A stretch of DNA of 64,000 nt from Bacteroidales bacterium (GTDB taxonomy: Bacteria; Bacteroidota; Bacteroidia; Bacteroidales; WCHB1-69): positions 24,303-88,302 of the forward strand of contig JAKSMI010000007.1 in the NCBI GenBank assembly GCA_024400635.1, in the 5' to 3' direction. The translations under genes were made by a program, and so were the position numbers. Numbering within the stretch: position 1 is the first letter of the stretch; each line of letters begins with the position of its first letter. This document shows, piece by piece, positions 16,024 through 24,868 of the stretch. The notes under the pieces were generated by a model. That model was not told the DNA's origin. It did not search any database and worked only from the letters and a program-made list of their open reading frames with translations.

Positions 16024-17158
16024 AACAATTCAGTATTGAGTTCCAAACATCAATTTCATCGAAATTTCTTTCAACCCATATTCTGCTGTTTTGCGCGTAC
16101 CTTTTTAGTAATGCTTTATCTTTATAGAGTTTACCCATCGCTTGACAAATATCAAACGGGTTCAGGTTTATATATTCACCATTGAACCCCTGTTTCATCG
16201 TATCGCGGCTTCCTGTAAAATTTGTAGTCATTACTGGGACGCCCATAGCTGCCGCTTCTATCACACACATCCCGAACCCATCTCTATGGGTTGGCAAGAC
16301 AAAAAGGTTCATCATTGAATATAAATACGGCATTTCGGATTTACTGATTTCTCCTGTTTTAATAATATTTATATCATTTTGTATTATTGCTTCAACCCTG
16401 CTATCAATAAAATCTCTGATATCTTTTTGCCCTATCAGCAATAATTTTGCATCTTGATTATATTCTTTTTTGAATAATTCAAATGCTTTAACCAACTCCT
16501 CTATTCCTTTATCTCTTACTAAGCGCCCACAGAATCCAATGACAAAATCATCCTCTTTCAGATTATATTGGGAACGCATTCGTTGTAATTTAGGAATGTC
16601 AATTTTCTCAGGATTCCAAAGAGATTTACTGTCAATTCCACGACATGAGCCATTGTGAGGCACGTATGCTTTTCCTGCTTTATCTATGCCGCAGGCCAAA
16701 CGCAATTCAACCAGAAATTTACTAACGCAGATTACTTTTATTGCACAACTGGATTCAATCCTATCCAATAATATGAATAGCTTGCGCGTCAATCCCGTTC
16801 TGCTCTCAAAACTGGTTCCGTGGGCAAACAGAATGATTTTTCTACCTGTCAATTTACCACAAATACACGCCAATAGTTTACCCTTATCCGCATGGCCTAC
16901 AATCAGATCAATTTTATTTTGGCGAATATATCTGAATATCCGATATATTGCGACAATGTCGCCTTTGACAGATGGGACTCGCTTTATCTCTGTTGTCAGG
17001 TGTTTTACTCCTTCAAGACCGCACAACTCATCACAACCATCGGCATAACTATGTGCAAGATGCATTTCCAGTCCATTTTCGACACAGTATTTCATCCTGC
17101 CAAAAAGAAAAGATCGGGCGAACCCGAAATGAGGAACAATTTCAAGGACTTTCTTCAT
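16007..17158 (-). CDS. Family 4 glycosyltransferase
   Basis: A retaining GT-B glycosyltransferase of 383 residues. The acceptor domain starts KVLEIVPHFGFARSFLFG. The donor site has FVIGFCGRLVRDKGIEELVK, AKLLLIGQKD and the EX7E motif in HRDGFGMCVIEAAAMGVPVM. The region VGHADKGKLLACICGKLTGR resembles enzymes of O-antigen and capsule loci. The ATG is 18 bases after the end of the ATP-grasp fragment. Donor and linkage cannot be inferred. Confidence 0.88.
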   Translation of the reverse strand: MKKVLEIVPHFGFARSFLFGRMKYCVENGLEMHLAHSYADGCDELCGLEGVKHLTTEIKRVPSVKGDIVAIYRIFRYIRQNKIDLIVGHADKGKLLACICGKLTGRKIILFAHGTSFESRTGLTRKLFILLDRIESSCAIKVICVSKFLVELRLACGIDKAGKAYVPHNGSCRGIDSKSLWNPEKIDIPKLQRMRSQYNLKEDDFVIGFCGRLVRDKGIEELVKAFELFKKEYNQDAKLLLIGQKDIRDFIDSRVEAIIQNDINIIKTGEISKSEMPYLYSMMNLFVLPTHRDGFGMCVIEAAAMGVPVMTTNFTGSRDTMKQGFNGEYINLNPFDICQAMGKLYKDKALLKRYAQNSRIWVERNFDEIDVWNSILNCYEEVL

Positions 17159-17176
17159 TATCTTGCAAATGCACTC

Positions 17177-17326
17177 TTAAGAATTTCTCTTTGATACATA
17201 TCGAGACATATCGGTATAATTATGCCGGCCACCATATAACAAAATCACATAAAACCTATCACGTCGCAATGACCTTACCATGGCAAGGCCTTGCGTACTG
17301 CAGCCTAAAAAAAGAACCTTTATCAC
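17177..17326 (-). pseudogene. Fossil N-terminus of a further ATP-grasp ligase
   Basis: From the GTG at 17326 the frame reads VIKVLFLGCSTQGLAMVRSL, then RRDRFYVILLYGGRHNYTDM and SRYVSKRNS, and stops. This aligns closely with the first 45 residues of the ATP-grasp protein at 14854-16023 (VLVLGGGTQGLAIVRNL, GFYVVLFAEKGNYADASRYADK). Everything after is gone. It shows a duplicated or exchanged ATP-grasp gene that was mostly deleted between the hexapeptide transferase and the glycosyltransferase. Confidence 0.75.
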
Positions 17327-17335
17327 GTCTTGTAT

Positions 17336-17896
17336 CTACTTAAAATCATACACCGAATACACAATATATTTCTTTGTTGGGGACTCTTCTCGTTTGATTA
17401 TCTGTCCGGGATTTCCTATCACAATAGAATTTGATGGCACATCAAAATTAACAAATGCACCAGGAGCGATCAAAACATCATCGCCTATTTTTACCCCCCC
17501 CACCACAATGGAATTAGCAAACATACAAACATTATTGCCTATTGTTGGGACTCCTCCCACACCCTTGATAAAAGAGTTCCCTATCAGGCAACCCTGTGCA
17601 ATATTAAAATTGTCACCGATAACGGCACCAGGATTAACAACGATATTACCGAAGTGCAAAAGTCTGAGTCCCCGTCCGATTTTTGTTTGTGGAGGTATCT
17701 GGACTCCGGTTCTGAATTTCCTGATAGACAGTAATGCTCCCCAGAAAGGCTTCCAGAGGCGGCCTGCTGCCTGATATCTTCTCAAATAATATAAATACCT
17801 GTTTATAGGATGGAGAACATATTTCAACCGGGTAGAAAACGACTTATACCCGTTCCCACTATTCCGATATATATCCTCTTTGATTGATGTCAACAT
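17336..17896 (-). CDS. Hexapeptide-repeat acetyltransferase with in-frame G8 tract
   Basis: A 186-residue left-handed beta-helix acetyltransferase of the serine acetyltransferase type: IPPQTKIGRGLRLLHFGN, VNPGAVIGDNFNIAQGCLIG, VPTIGNNVCMFANSIVVGGV, KIGDDVLIAPGAFVNFDVPS and SIVIGNPGQIIK. It O- or N-acetylates a small acceptor with acetyl-CoA. The VVGGVKIG codons form a run of eight G followed by TAAAA. At this length the frame is open; a one-base change would truncate the enzyme in the middle of the helix. It follows the family 2 glycosyltransferase by five bases. Confidence 0.88.
   Translation of the reverse strand: MLTSIKEDIYRNSGNGYKSFSTRLKYVLHPINRYLYYLRRYQAAGRLWKPFWGALLSIRKFRTGVQIPPQTKIGRGLRLLHFGNIVVNPGAVIGDNFNIAQGCLIGNSFIKGVGGVPTIGNNVCMFANSIVVGGVKIGDDVLIAPGAFVNFDVPSNSIVIGNPGQIIKREESPTKKYIVYSVYDFK
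17494..17501 (-). repeat. Poly-G tract (8), ON
   Basis: Eight G on the coding strand within the hexapeptide acetyltransferase, followed by TAAAA. The current length keeps the frame; nine would shift it. Confidence 0.7.
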
Positions 17897-17901
17897 AGCG
17901 G

Positions 17902-18696
17902 CTAATGTTTACGACGATGCAAATAGTTATACAGGGATTTTGGAAGCAGCCCGAGTATTATTGGCTTCAAAACATAAATATGGGAATACAACGGAAGCCC
18001 TATCATTTTATATCCGATATGACGGACATACGCTTCATTGAGACGGCACTTGAATTTGCGTCTTGCCGTTGCGTTCCTGTCATCTCGCATCATATAGAAA
18101 GGTTCAGCCAGCATATATGCTTTATAACCTTTTGCATACATTTTAAACCACAAATGATAATCTTCCACACGCAGCAGACGTTTATCTACACTATATCCAT
18201 CTACAGCTTCGTACGCTTCCCTTCTTACCATACAAGGGGCATGACATATTGGACTTCCAGGAATAAAATGTTCCTTTTTGACTTCACCACGGCCATGGCC
18301 ACGCATAAACTCCCCATTTTCATCAAAATAGATGATTGGAGAGCTGACGATTGCGTATTCCGGGTGCTCATCAAGAAACCTGACTTCCGTTTCGAATCTA
18401 TCGGGCAAAGAAATATCGTCCCCATCCATCCGTGCAATATATTCCCCCTTTGCGACAGCCAGGCAGTTATTGAGAGTTTGGTTAAGACCCAAGTTATGAG
18501 GGTTTTTCAAAAGAACAATATTGCTATGATTCTTTTGATTTTCCAGGGCTATTTCATAAGTCTTGTCAGATGACCCGTCATCGCACAAAATGATTTCAAA
18601 ATCCTGAAATGTCTGTGCGTACAATGAGTCCAATGCTTCCTGAAGATACGGGGCACAGTTGTATATGCCCATAAGTACCGATACTTTTGATTTCAT
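17902..18696 (-). CDS. Family 2 glycosyltransferase
   Basis: A GT-A enzyme of 264 residues: VSVLMGIYNCAPYLQEALDS, EIILCDDGSSDKTYEI, GEYIARMDGDDISLPDRF (DxD-type metal site) and RVEDYHLWFKMYAKG (acceptor-side ED). It uses a nucleotide sugar to extend the lipid-linked unit on the cytoplasmic face. It lies between the EpsG-type polymerase and the acetyltransferase in the same operon. Confidence 0.9.
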   Translation of the reverse strand: MKSKVSVLMGIYNCAPYLQEALDSLYAQTFQDFEIILCDDGSSDKTYEIALENQKNHSNIVLLKNPHNLGLNQTLNNCLAVAKGEYIARMDGDDISLPDRFETEVRFLDEHPEYAIVSSPIIYFDENGEFMRGHGRGEVKKEHFIPGSPICHAPCMVRREAYEAVDGYSVDKRLLRVEDYHLWFKMYAKGYKAYMLAEPFYMMRDDRNATARRKFKCRLNEAYVRHIGYKMIGLPLYSHIYVLKPIILGLLPKSLYNYLHRRKH

Positions 18697-18723
18697 AACG
18701 TCCCGCAGTCTTTCCTGTTCATA

Positions 18724-19833
18724 TTAACTTAAATCAAGCAGTCCATAATATATGAATTGCATACAGAAAGTAAATAACCAGTGATATATTACGACTTTTT
18801 TTGTGACGGCATATTGATTGGGTAACCATTCGAAACGCAAGAATGGATAGAGCAACACTATCGGGTATATACCCCAACTCAGATAAGCAATACGATTAGT
18901 GGATCCTCCATACATACAAAGCAACCATATTGCATTTATTAATGTGTATAAATTCAAAAGGAACTCGTATTTCTTATCATGGATTTTCCTCTTTATCACA
19001 ATAATCCATCCAACTACAATTGGGACAGCGCTATATAGAATAAAGTCAATACGAAACCCTCTCTTCCCCCATTGCAGACCCGATTCCCCTTCGAGGTATC
19101 CTGCACCCTGAGCATCAGTTATTGACGCGAAAAATGTCTGAAACCAAGTTATGTGGAATAAAGAAATAAAGAAACAAACAACCCATAAATAAAAAAACCA
19201 TTTGGGTTTTTTCACAAAGCAGCAAACCGCGAATGCGGCTAATGGCAATTGCATGCTATGATGAAACCCTAATGAAACAAATAGGAATAACAAACTTAAC
19301 CATTTTTTGCCTTGATCGTGAAATGCGAGTGCAACGAGAAAGAATGACATCGCCGCCCCTGCTTTTATACCATTAGTTCCATACGAAAAAGTAGAAAATG
19401 CAGCCAAATACATTACAAATGCCAGCATTGTGTCCTTTTTAAATATCTTACGGGAGGCGAACCATATTCCAATAAAATATATTGCTGCGATAAGTACAAG
19501 AAATGAATATTTATCCCAGCTCTGACGTGATGCATAACGCCTTAAGCGGTCAAATAAGAAATTCAACGAGACATCCATATCATCAAACCAATGGTTCTCT
19601 ATTCCCATCGCGTACCCCCACATATCCATAAAGCACGATGCAACAGGTCTGAAACCAATGAATACAGTCACGGCCAACGCCAGTATGAGTGATGGCGTTT
19701 GATTTTCAGCTTCGTTTGAAAGAAATCTATCACCGCCAAATCTACCATACTTGTTTGCCACCACAAAAGTAATAATGCCAAGCACTATTATGTATATAGG
19801 CGCGTATAATTCTCCGGGGATACCTAATAACAT
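18724..19833 (-). CDS. EpsG-family polysaccharide polymerase (Wzy-like)
   Basis: A 369-residue membrane protein with about ten segments. The EpsG pattern is FSYGTNGIKAGAAMSFFLVA followed by LFVSLGFHHSMQLPLAAFAV. Proteins of this type polymerise undecaprenyl-linked repeat units at the periplasmic face. It is the only polymerase candidate in the locus and so completes a Wzx/Wzy system with Wza and Wzc. The ATG overlaps the end of the family 8 glycosyltransferase gene by one base. Confidence 0.82.
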   Translation of the reverse strand: MLLGIPGELYAPIYIIVLGIITFVVANKYGRFGGDRFLSNEAENQTPSLILALAVTVFIGFRPVASCFMDMWGYAMGIENHWFDDMDVSLNFLFDRLRRYASRQSWDKYSFLVLIAAIYFIGIWFASRKIFKKDTMLAFVMYLAAFSTFSYGTNGIKAGAAMSFFLVALAFHDQGKKWLSLLFLFVSLGFHHSMQLPLAAFAVCCFVKKPKWFFYLWVVCFFISLFHITWFQTFFASITDAQGAGYLEGESGLQWGKRGFRIDFILYSAVPIVVGWIIVIKRKIHDKKYEFLLNLYTLINAIWLLCMYGGSTNRIAYLSWGIYPIVLLYPFLRFEWLPNQYAVTKKVVIYHWLFTFCMQFIYYGLLDLS

Positions 19834-20816
19834 TATCTATTCCTCTTAATAATATTCATTAATCGGAGTATAGCCTCGTAAAACGAATAGGGCATATTCA
19901 AAAATATCCAGCTGGTAACTTTCAGTGGTAAACTTCGTTTATCATCCCGCAACGGAACTTCACGCCAAGGAGTGGAATTATGAAATTCCAAGAATTTATA
20001 ACCATACGGATGCTTGCAATGCCTAACCCATGGCCGGCCTAAAAAACCTTCCGTGAAATGAATAATAACAGGATCAGCTTTTGCACTTTCAAGTTCTTCC
20101 TCTGTATAGAATGGATTGTTGAATTGCTTCAATAATTTATGGGGATGAGAAAAAAAGTAAGAAGTCATGTTATATTCGGGACCGAGTATTTTTATACGAC
20201 CGGAACAAACCCCGTTTATCAATCCTTGATCCTGATGATAAACATTGCCATTGTATTTCAGGATGAAAGTTTTGAATTTATCGATGATGTCTTCTCTTCT
20301 CCACTCATCTATATTTATTAATAGTACACCGGCATTTACGTATGGATAGTTGTCAGGCATGCCAATAGCAGTTTTTGGCTTCGCGTCCATGTGGGCATCA
20401 AGAACGCCTGCAACCAAATTATCGCATAGTTCCGTATTCCACATTTCGTATAGCGAACCTGTTATGACAACATCACAATCGACATAGATAATTCTGCTTA
20501 TTTCTTCATCCACATATTCGGTCAATAACAGACGTGCATACGAACAAATATTCATTGTCTCTCCTGCCGCATTGACTCCTAAACGGCCAGAGATATCTCT
20601 GATGTCGTATGTTATCAATTCGCCTTTGTCCTGTGGAATGGTCAATCTGATTTTTTCGACACATTCTGGAATTATACCATTTGAAAAGAGATGGACTGTG
20701 ATTTTGTCGAATACATCTCTGTTATTTGCAAATAGAGATGTAGTAACCACCGATACGAATTCAGCATAATTCGTATCAGAAGCTATCATCAAGTGTAAAT
20801 GTTTGGGGTCTAACAT
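19833..20816 (-). CDS. Family 8 glycosyltransferase
   Basis: A 327-residue LgtC-like retaining glycosyltransferase. Motifs are LHLMIASDTNYAEFVSVVTT, YVDCDVVITGSLYEMW (DxD), YVNAGVLLINIDEWR, YHQDQGLIN and the HFTEGFLGRPWV metal-binding His region. It probably transfers galactose or glucose. The gene directly follows the phase-variable glycosyltransferase, with only one base between. Confidence 0.9.
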   Translation of the reverse strand: MLDPKHLHLMIASDTNYAEFVSVVTTSLFANNRDVFDKITVHLFSNGIIPECVEKIRLTIPQDKGELITYDIRDISGRLGVNAAGETMNICSYARLLLTEYVDEEISRIIYVDCDVVITGSLYEMWNTELCDNLVAGVLDAHMDAKPKTAIGMPDNYPYVNAGVLLINIDEWRREDIIDKFKTFILKYNGNVYHQDQGLINGVCSGRIKILGPEYNMTSYFFSHPHKLLKQFNNPFYTEEELESAKADPVIIHFTEGFLGRPWVRHCKHPYGYKFLEFHNSTPWREVPLRDDKRSLPLKVTSWIFLNMPYSFYEAILRLMNIIKRNR

Positions 20817-20817
20817 A

Positions 20818-21875
20818 TCAACATTTGTATATTTCTTTCAAGATTTTATTTGCTATAATTTTCATATCAAAATCTGCAATGATATTTTTGTTTGGCTCAT
20901 AATGAATATTTTGATTTATCTCATCATATATAAAGTGAGCCCAGATATTGGCATTTTGGTGGACGTTCAGAAATCTTATGCATCCATAGTTTGCTTCTTC
21001 CGGTATGGCTTCGGATCCAAAGACACATAGTCCTGCTATTTGTGCTTCAATAACGCTCAAAGAAAGACCTTCAGTTAAAGATGGCATTAGCAGATATGAT
21101 GCTTTACTGTAATAATTAGTAACATCATTTGTATAGCCGACCATTTTTACATTACTTTCCAATCCATATTCATTAATAACTTTATTGACAAGTTCGAACA
21201 ATTCGCCATCTCCACACCACGTGAAATGTACGGCGAAGTCGAGTTTTATGAGCTCTTTCATTATCTCCACAATGAATAGTGGATTCTTTTCCTTGCACAT
21301 TCTTCCAACGATGAGTATCTCATTTTTGCTTTTATGCTGATTTGCGCATTTTGTTAAAGAATCGGTATCTAGTCCACAGTGTATCACATTATAAGAACGT
21401 TCACCGCCATACCAATAACTGCCGGATTTCAAAGAACAGGCGATGCAATCTGTAGCCCATAATCGCATTAGGATCTGTTGAACTTTCACTTTAAACAAGT
21501 TCCGGCAACTTCCAACCGAATGGGTATGTGATATTCGAATGGGAACTTTCATCTTTTTTGACATTCTCATAACATAATGGTTGTATCCATCGAGATTTGA
21601 ATGAACAATATCATATTTCTTTTGGCGTAACAATACCTCCAATTCATTCAAAAAGTTTTTTAGTCCACTCTGACCAACAATCAATGGAAGATGAAAGATT
21701 TTACCCCCCCCCCCCCCATAGACTTAATTAGTTGGTTTTCAAGAGTGTTGACCTCTCCACACAGAGCCACATCATACATAACACGGTTTACATCTGAACA
21801 TTGTAGCAAATTGTCAGCAAACCGTTCAATTCCTCCGCCATCATATCTCCACATTAAAAAAAGTACACTTTTCAT
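20818..21875 (-). CDS. Family 4 glycosyltransferase, phase-variable, currently out of frame
   Basis: Two frames make one GT-B protein of about 352 residues. The N-terminal part from the ATG at 21875 has SVLFLMWRYDGGGIERFADN and ends LENQLIKSMGGGG. The second part has KKYDIVHSNLDGYNHYVMR, IRISHTHSVG, EILIVGRMCKEKNPLFIVEI, and the donor-site PSLTEGLSLSVIEAQIAGL. The break is exactly at 14 G on the coding strand; 12 or 15 would read SMGG...GKIFHLPLIVGQ without a stop, the usual GG-K-I loop of this family. With 14 the product ends after 64 residues. An internal TTG cannot replace the lost N-domain. The ATG overlaps the acyltransferase stop by four bases. Confidence 0.85.
21704..21717 (-). repeat. 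Poly-G tract (14), OFF
   Basis: Fourteen G on the coding strand within the GGK loop of the family 4 glycosyltransferase, followed by TAAAA. It is the longest tract in the window. Lengths of 12 or 15 restore the frame. Confidence 0.88.
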
Positions 21876-22834
21876 ATTTTAATTTTTGTTTTACCTATTA
21901 GCAAAGGAAAAGATCTAATTGAATAGCAAATTGGATAGTAAAAGGCAAGAACAACAACGGCACTGTAAGCAATCCGAAACCATAAAGAGCAACTATGAAT
22001 ATCAAAAGGAATTAATAGTAGTGAGTGTAATGATAGTATCATTATTGTGCCGTTGGATAATGTTTCTATAAGTCTCGATCTGTGTAATCCAGCTAACCTG
22101 AATAATGACATAAAGCCCACAGATGACAATATCCCAACAATGTAAAACAGGATTACTGATTTACCAAGGCTGCAGTCGTAAAGTTCAACGCACCCATTGA
22201 ATTTTGCACCTATTAAAGGAATTAAAATCAAAATTGAGCAGACCAGAATTTGTGCTGATTTTGGTATAGCGTCAATATACAACTCATTATTTTTGAATAT
22301 TTTACCAATTATGAAAAAAGGATAAGAAACAATGGGAAGTAAAAGCCAATGAGGTTTAATGCCTATTACGTGTAATATAATGATTAAAATACCCCCCCCT
22401 ATCATAGTTAACACTGAAATACGATGTAATCGCAAATGCGATTCTACATATTCGAGGAACATATTGATAATTTTGATTTCGAATAAGACAGGCACAAACC
22501 ATAGTGGGCCAGCAAAACCTTGGGGCCTTCCCACACAAAGGCAGAGCAGAGTATGTATTGTATCCTTGGACCCCACAATAAAAATAACGTATAGAGTGCT
22601 GATTATTCCATATATGAGGTATGGAATAAGTAATCGTTTTGCCGTTTTCTTTATGTAGCTTATGGCTGAGCCGGAGTATTTCTTTTCCAAATAACCAGAA
22701 ATCATAAAAAATAATGGCATATGAAATGAGTAGATTAATGGACGTATCAATTCACTCCCATCAGTCGTATGTCCCAGCACAACCAAATATATCCCGAAAA
22801 CCTTTGCCCAATCAATCCAATACTTTCGTTCCAT
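21872..22834 (-). CDS. Acyltransferase family 3 protein with in-frame G8 tract
   Basis: A 320-residue membrane acyltransferase: YWIDWAKVFGIYLVVLGHTT (catalytic His), FHMPLFFMISGYLEKKY, GPLWFVPVLFEI. Probably an O-acetyltransferase of the polysaccharide. The codons for MIGGGILIII contain eight G on the coding strand (22392-22399); the frame is open now. Slippage would cut the protein near its middle. It overlaps genes on both sides by one to four bases, so a frameshift could also affect translation of the phase-variable glycosyltransferase behind it. Confidence 0.87.
   Translation of the reverse strand: MERKYWIDWAKVFGIYLVVLGHTTDGSELIRPLIYSFHMPLFFMISGYLEKKYSGSAISYIKKTAKRLLIPYLIYGIISTLYVIFIVGSKDTIHTLLCLCVGRPQGFAGPLWFVPVLFEIKIINMFLEYVESHLRLHRISVLTMIGGGILIIILHVIGIKPHWLLLPIVSYPFFIIGKIFKNNELYIDAIPKSAQILVCSILILIPLIGAKFNGCVELYDCSLGKSVILFYIVGILSSVGFMSLFRLAGLHRSRLIETLSNGTIMILSLHSLLLIPFDIHSCSLWFRIAYSAVVVLAFYYPICYSIRSFPLLIGKTKIKI
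22392..22399 (-). repeat. Poly-G tract (8), ON
   Basis: Eight G on the coding strand inside the acyltransferase (MIGGGIL). The present length keeps the frame. Confidence 0.7.
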
Positions 22835-23769
22835 CAGTCAATATTGTTTTTCTGCCATTCAACAGTCTTAATAAAAGCGGTCTGAAAGTCTGTGAATACA
22901 AGGTCCTTGAATCTATTTTGCAATTTTGTGATATCCAATTGAAAACTCTGAACATCTATTTTGGACGCATCAATGTGTTTGATTTCAGTGGTCTGAAACT
23001 CCGCTGCTACATGATTTGCGATTTGATTCACTGACAACACAATGCCTGATGCCACATTATAGACTCCAGTCTCGATACCGCTATCAAGGAACCCATGAAT
23101 GATGCGACTCACATCATCAATGTATATATAATCTTTTTTGCCTTCGCCGCTTCCCCATATTTCTATCGGAAGTCCTTTAAGAGCCCTTCTTATTGCAATG
23201 TTGATGAAGCCTTGTCTATCATTATAATGATACGGCCCAAACGGATTGCTCAACCTGAGAATCAGCGTTCTAAAACCATATAGTTCAGAAAATGAAAGAA
23301 GATATTTCTCTATTGCAAGTTTTACAATTCCATAAGAACTTTTTGGATAAACAGCCTCTTCCTCATTATGTATCTTTTGAAGAGCATCTCCATAGATAGC
23401 CCCGCCGGATGACAAATAAACGATATCTTTTACATCGTGACGCTCCATAATTGCCAACAAGTTAAGCGTCGGAATCAAATTTGACTCAACGTCAAAACGA
23501 GCATTTTGAGATGTGGCAGGAACAGTATTGCTAAGACAATGTAGCACGATGTCTATTTTATTTTCTCGGAAAATTTTTTCAATAATTAATTCATCCGCAA
23601 AATCTCCAGAATAAACTCTTTTTACGCATTGGCAGGCTACTCCTTTGATGTGGTGAGGAAATTTATCGAATATTACCGCTTCATATTCATGAAAAGCATT
23701 CCTATCAATATATCTTAATATATTAGTAGCGATAAAACCGAATCCACCAAGAACTAGAATTGTTGTCAT
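22834..23769 (-). CDS. NAD-dependent nucleotide-sugar epimerase/dehydratase
   Basis: An extended SDR of 311 residues: ILVLGGFGFIATNILRYID (NAD-binding GxxGxxA), VLHCLSNTVP, IVYLSSGGAIYGD, SSYGIVKLAIEKY (catalytic YxxxK), LRLSNPFGPYH and KKDYIYIDDVSRII. It most resembles GalE and WbpP-type UDP-sugar 4-epimerases, supplying a precursor. The exact sugar is not readable. Confidence 0.88.
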   Translation of the reverse strand: MTTILVLGGFGFIATNILRYIDRNAFHEYEAVIFDKFPHHIKGVACQCVKRVYSGDFADELIIEKIFRENKIDIVLHCLSNTVPATSQNARFDVESNLIPTLNLLAIMERHDVKDIVYLSSGGAIYGDALQKIHNEEEAVYPKSSYGIVKLAIEKYLLSFSELYGFRTLILRLSNPFGPYHYNDRQGFINIAIRRALKGLPIEIWGSGEGKKDYIYIDDVSRIIHGFLDSGIETGVYNVASGIVLSVNQIANHVAAEFQTTEIKHIDASKIDVQSFQLDITKLQNRFKDLVFTDFQTAFIKTVEWQKNNID

Positions 23770-23779
23770 ACGGGCTGTG

Positions 23780-24865
23780 TTATTTAGTCAATAATTCCAT
23801 CATGCAATCCATTACGCCATTAATCCATTTTTCAACAGAATGATTCTCTTTACATTTATCGACATTGAACTGTATCTCTTCATCAGAAATTCTATTGTGA
23901 TTAGCTTTCAACATTGCATCTGACAATGCTTTTGAAGATTCTGACTTAAATTCAAAAACATTCTTATATTGTCTTATCTGACGAGTAGTTTTTATGTCTG
24001 AGAAGATTATGGAGCAGCCGCAGTACAATGCCTCAATTATTGAGTTGTTGAACCCTTCGCCGCGACTTGCACACAAATATGCATCAGCATTTGCATAATA
24101 TTCCTGGAGATTTGATACCGGAGGTAATATATGGAACCATGATGGCAACTCCGGGTAATTGTTTTTTATATATTCAGGGGTTGTTCCAAGTGACACCACA
24201 TACAATTCAGCAATCACTTTACTCTTATTTATTTCTGCACAAGCATCGTATGCTATATCCAATCCTTTTAATATAGGATTATGACTAAAAAGAAGCAGAT
24301 TGTATGGTTCACACCGTTCGTTGCGTCCAAAAATTGTTTTATACCTATTCAACTGAATGCCATCGTGCAATAATCTAACTTTCTTTGAATTTGTCATCGA
24401 GCAGATAGCATCATAGTTTTTGTTTGAAGTTGCTATTGAAATGGTATTCCTTGCACCAATTAAATTATACTTAATCCAACTCCTAAGTCCAGAGAAACCA
24501 CTACAATTGACATTCATCAATTGATGCCAAATTACAGGTATGTTGGGAGCCGCTAATTTAACTGTGTATTCCCACCCACAGAATTGAGTGTAAATTATAT
24601 TAATACTATGTTCTTTGAATATCGTTTTAAAAGTATTTATATTACTTTTCGAAAACGGATTGTAATCTACAAAAAGAACCTCGAATCCCTTGTCTGTAAA
24701 CATAGGTATCCAATCCATATATTTCACATTTGAAGGGAATACTATAACAACGTTATGCCCAAGAGTTCTCATCCTTACGCATAAAGCCAAATCAAGATGC
24801 ATATAATTAGCTGGATATGGTCCCATATATGCAGAAACAAGAGCACAATTTATAACCATAATCAA
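23780..24865 (-). CDS. Family 4 glycosyltransferase
   Basis: A 361-residue GT-B-like protein: NCALVSAYMGPYPANYMHLD at the start, YTQFCGWEYTVKLAAPNIPV, LLLFSHNPILKGLDIAYDAC and the donor site ASRGEGFNNSIIEALYCGCS. The start could be the ATG at 24865 or the one two codons later; the gap to the upstream gene is only three bases. It is strongly AT-rich and Asn-rich, like the surrounding central segment. Confidence 0.82.
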   Translation of the reverse strand: MIMVINCALVSAYMGPYPANYMHLDLALCVRMRTLGHNVVIVFPSNVKYMDWIPMFTDKGFEVLFVDYNPFSKSNINTFKTIFKEHSINIIYTQFCGWEYTVKLAAPNIPVIWHQLMNVNCSGFSGLRSWIKYNLIGARNTISIATSNKNYDAICSMTNSKKVRLLHDGIQLNRYKTIFGRNERCEPYNLLLFSHNPILKGLDIAYDACAEINKSKVIAELYVVSLGTTPEYIKNNYPELPSWFHILPPVSNLQEYYANADAYLCASRGEGFNNSIIEALYCGCSIIFSDIKTTRQIRQYKNVFEFKSESSKALSDAMLKANHNRISDEEIQFNVDKCKENHSVEKWINGVMDCMMELLTK

Positions 24866-24868
24866 TAT

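Noticed and set aside
17266..17300. Palindrome CCTTACCATGGCAAGG as an operator or terminator
   Set aside because: It lies inside the coding frame of the ATP-grasp fossil (GLAMVRS) and has no T run.
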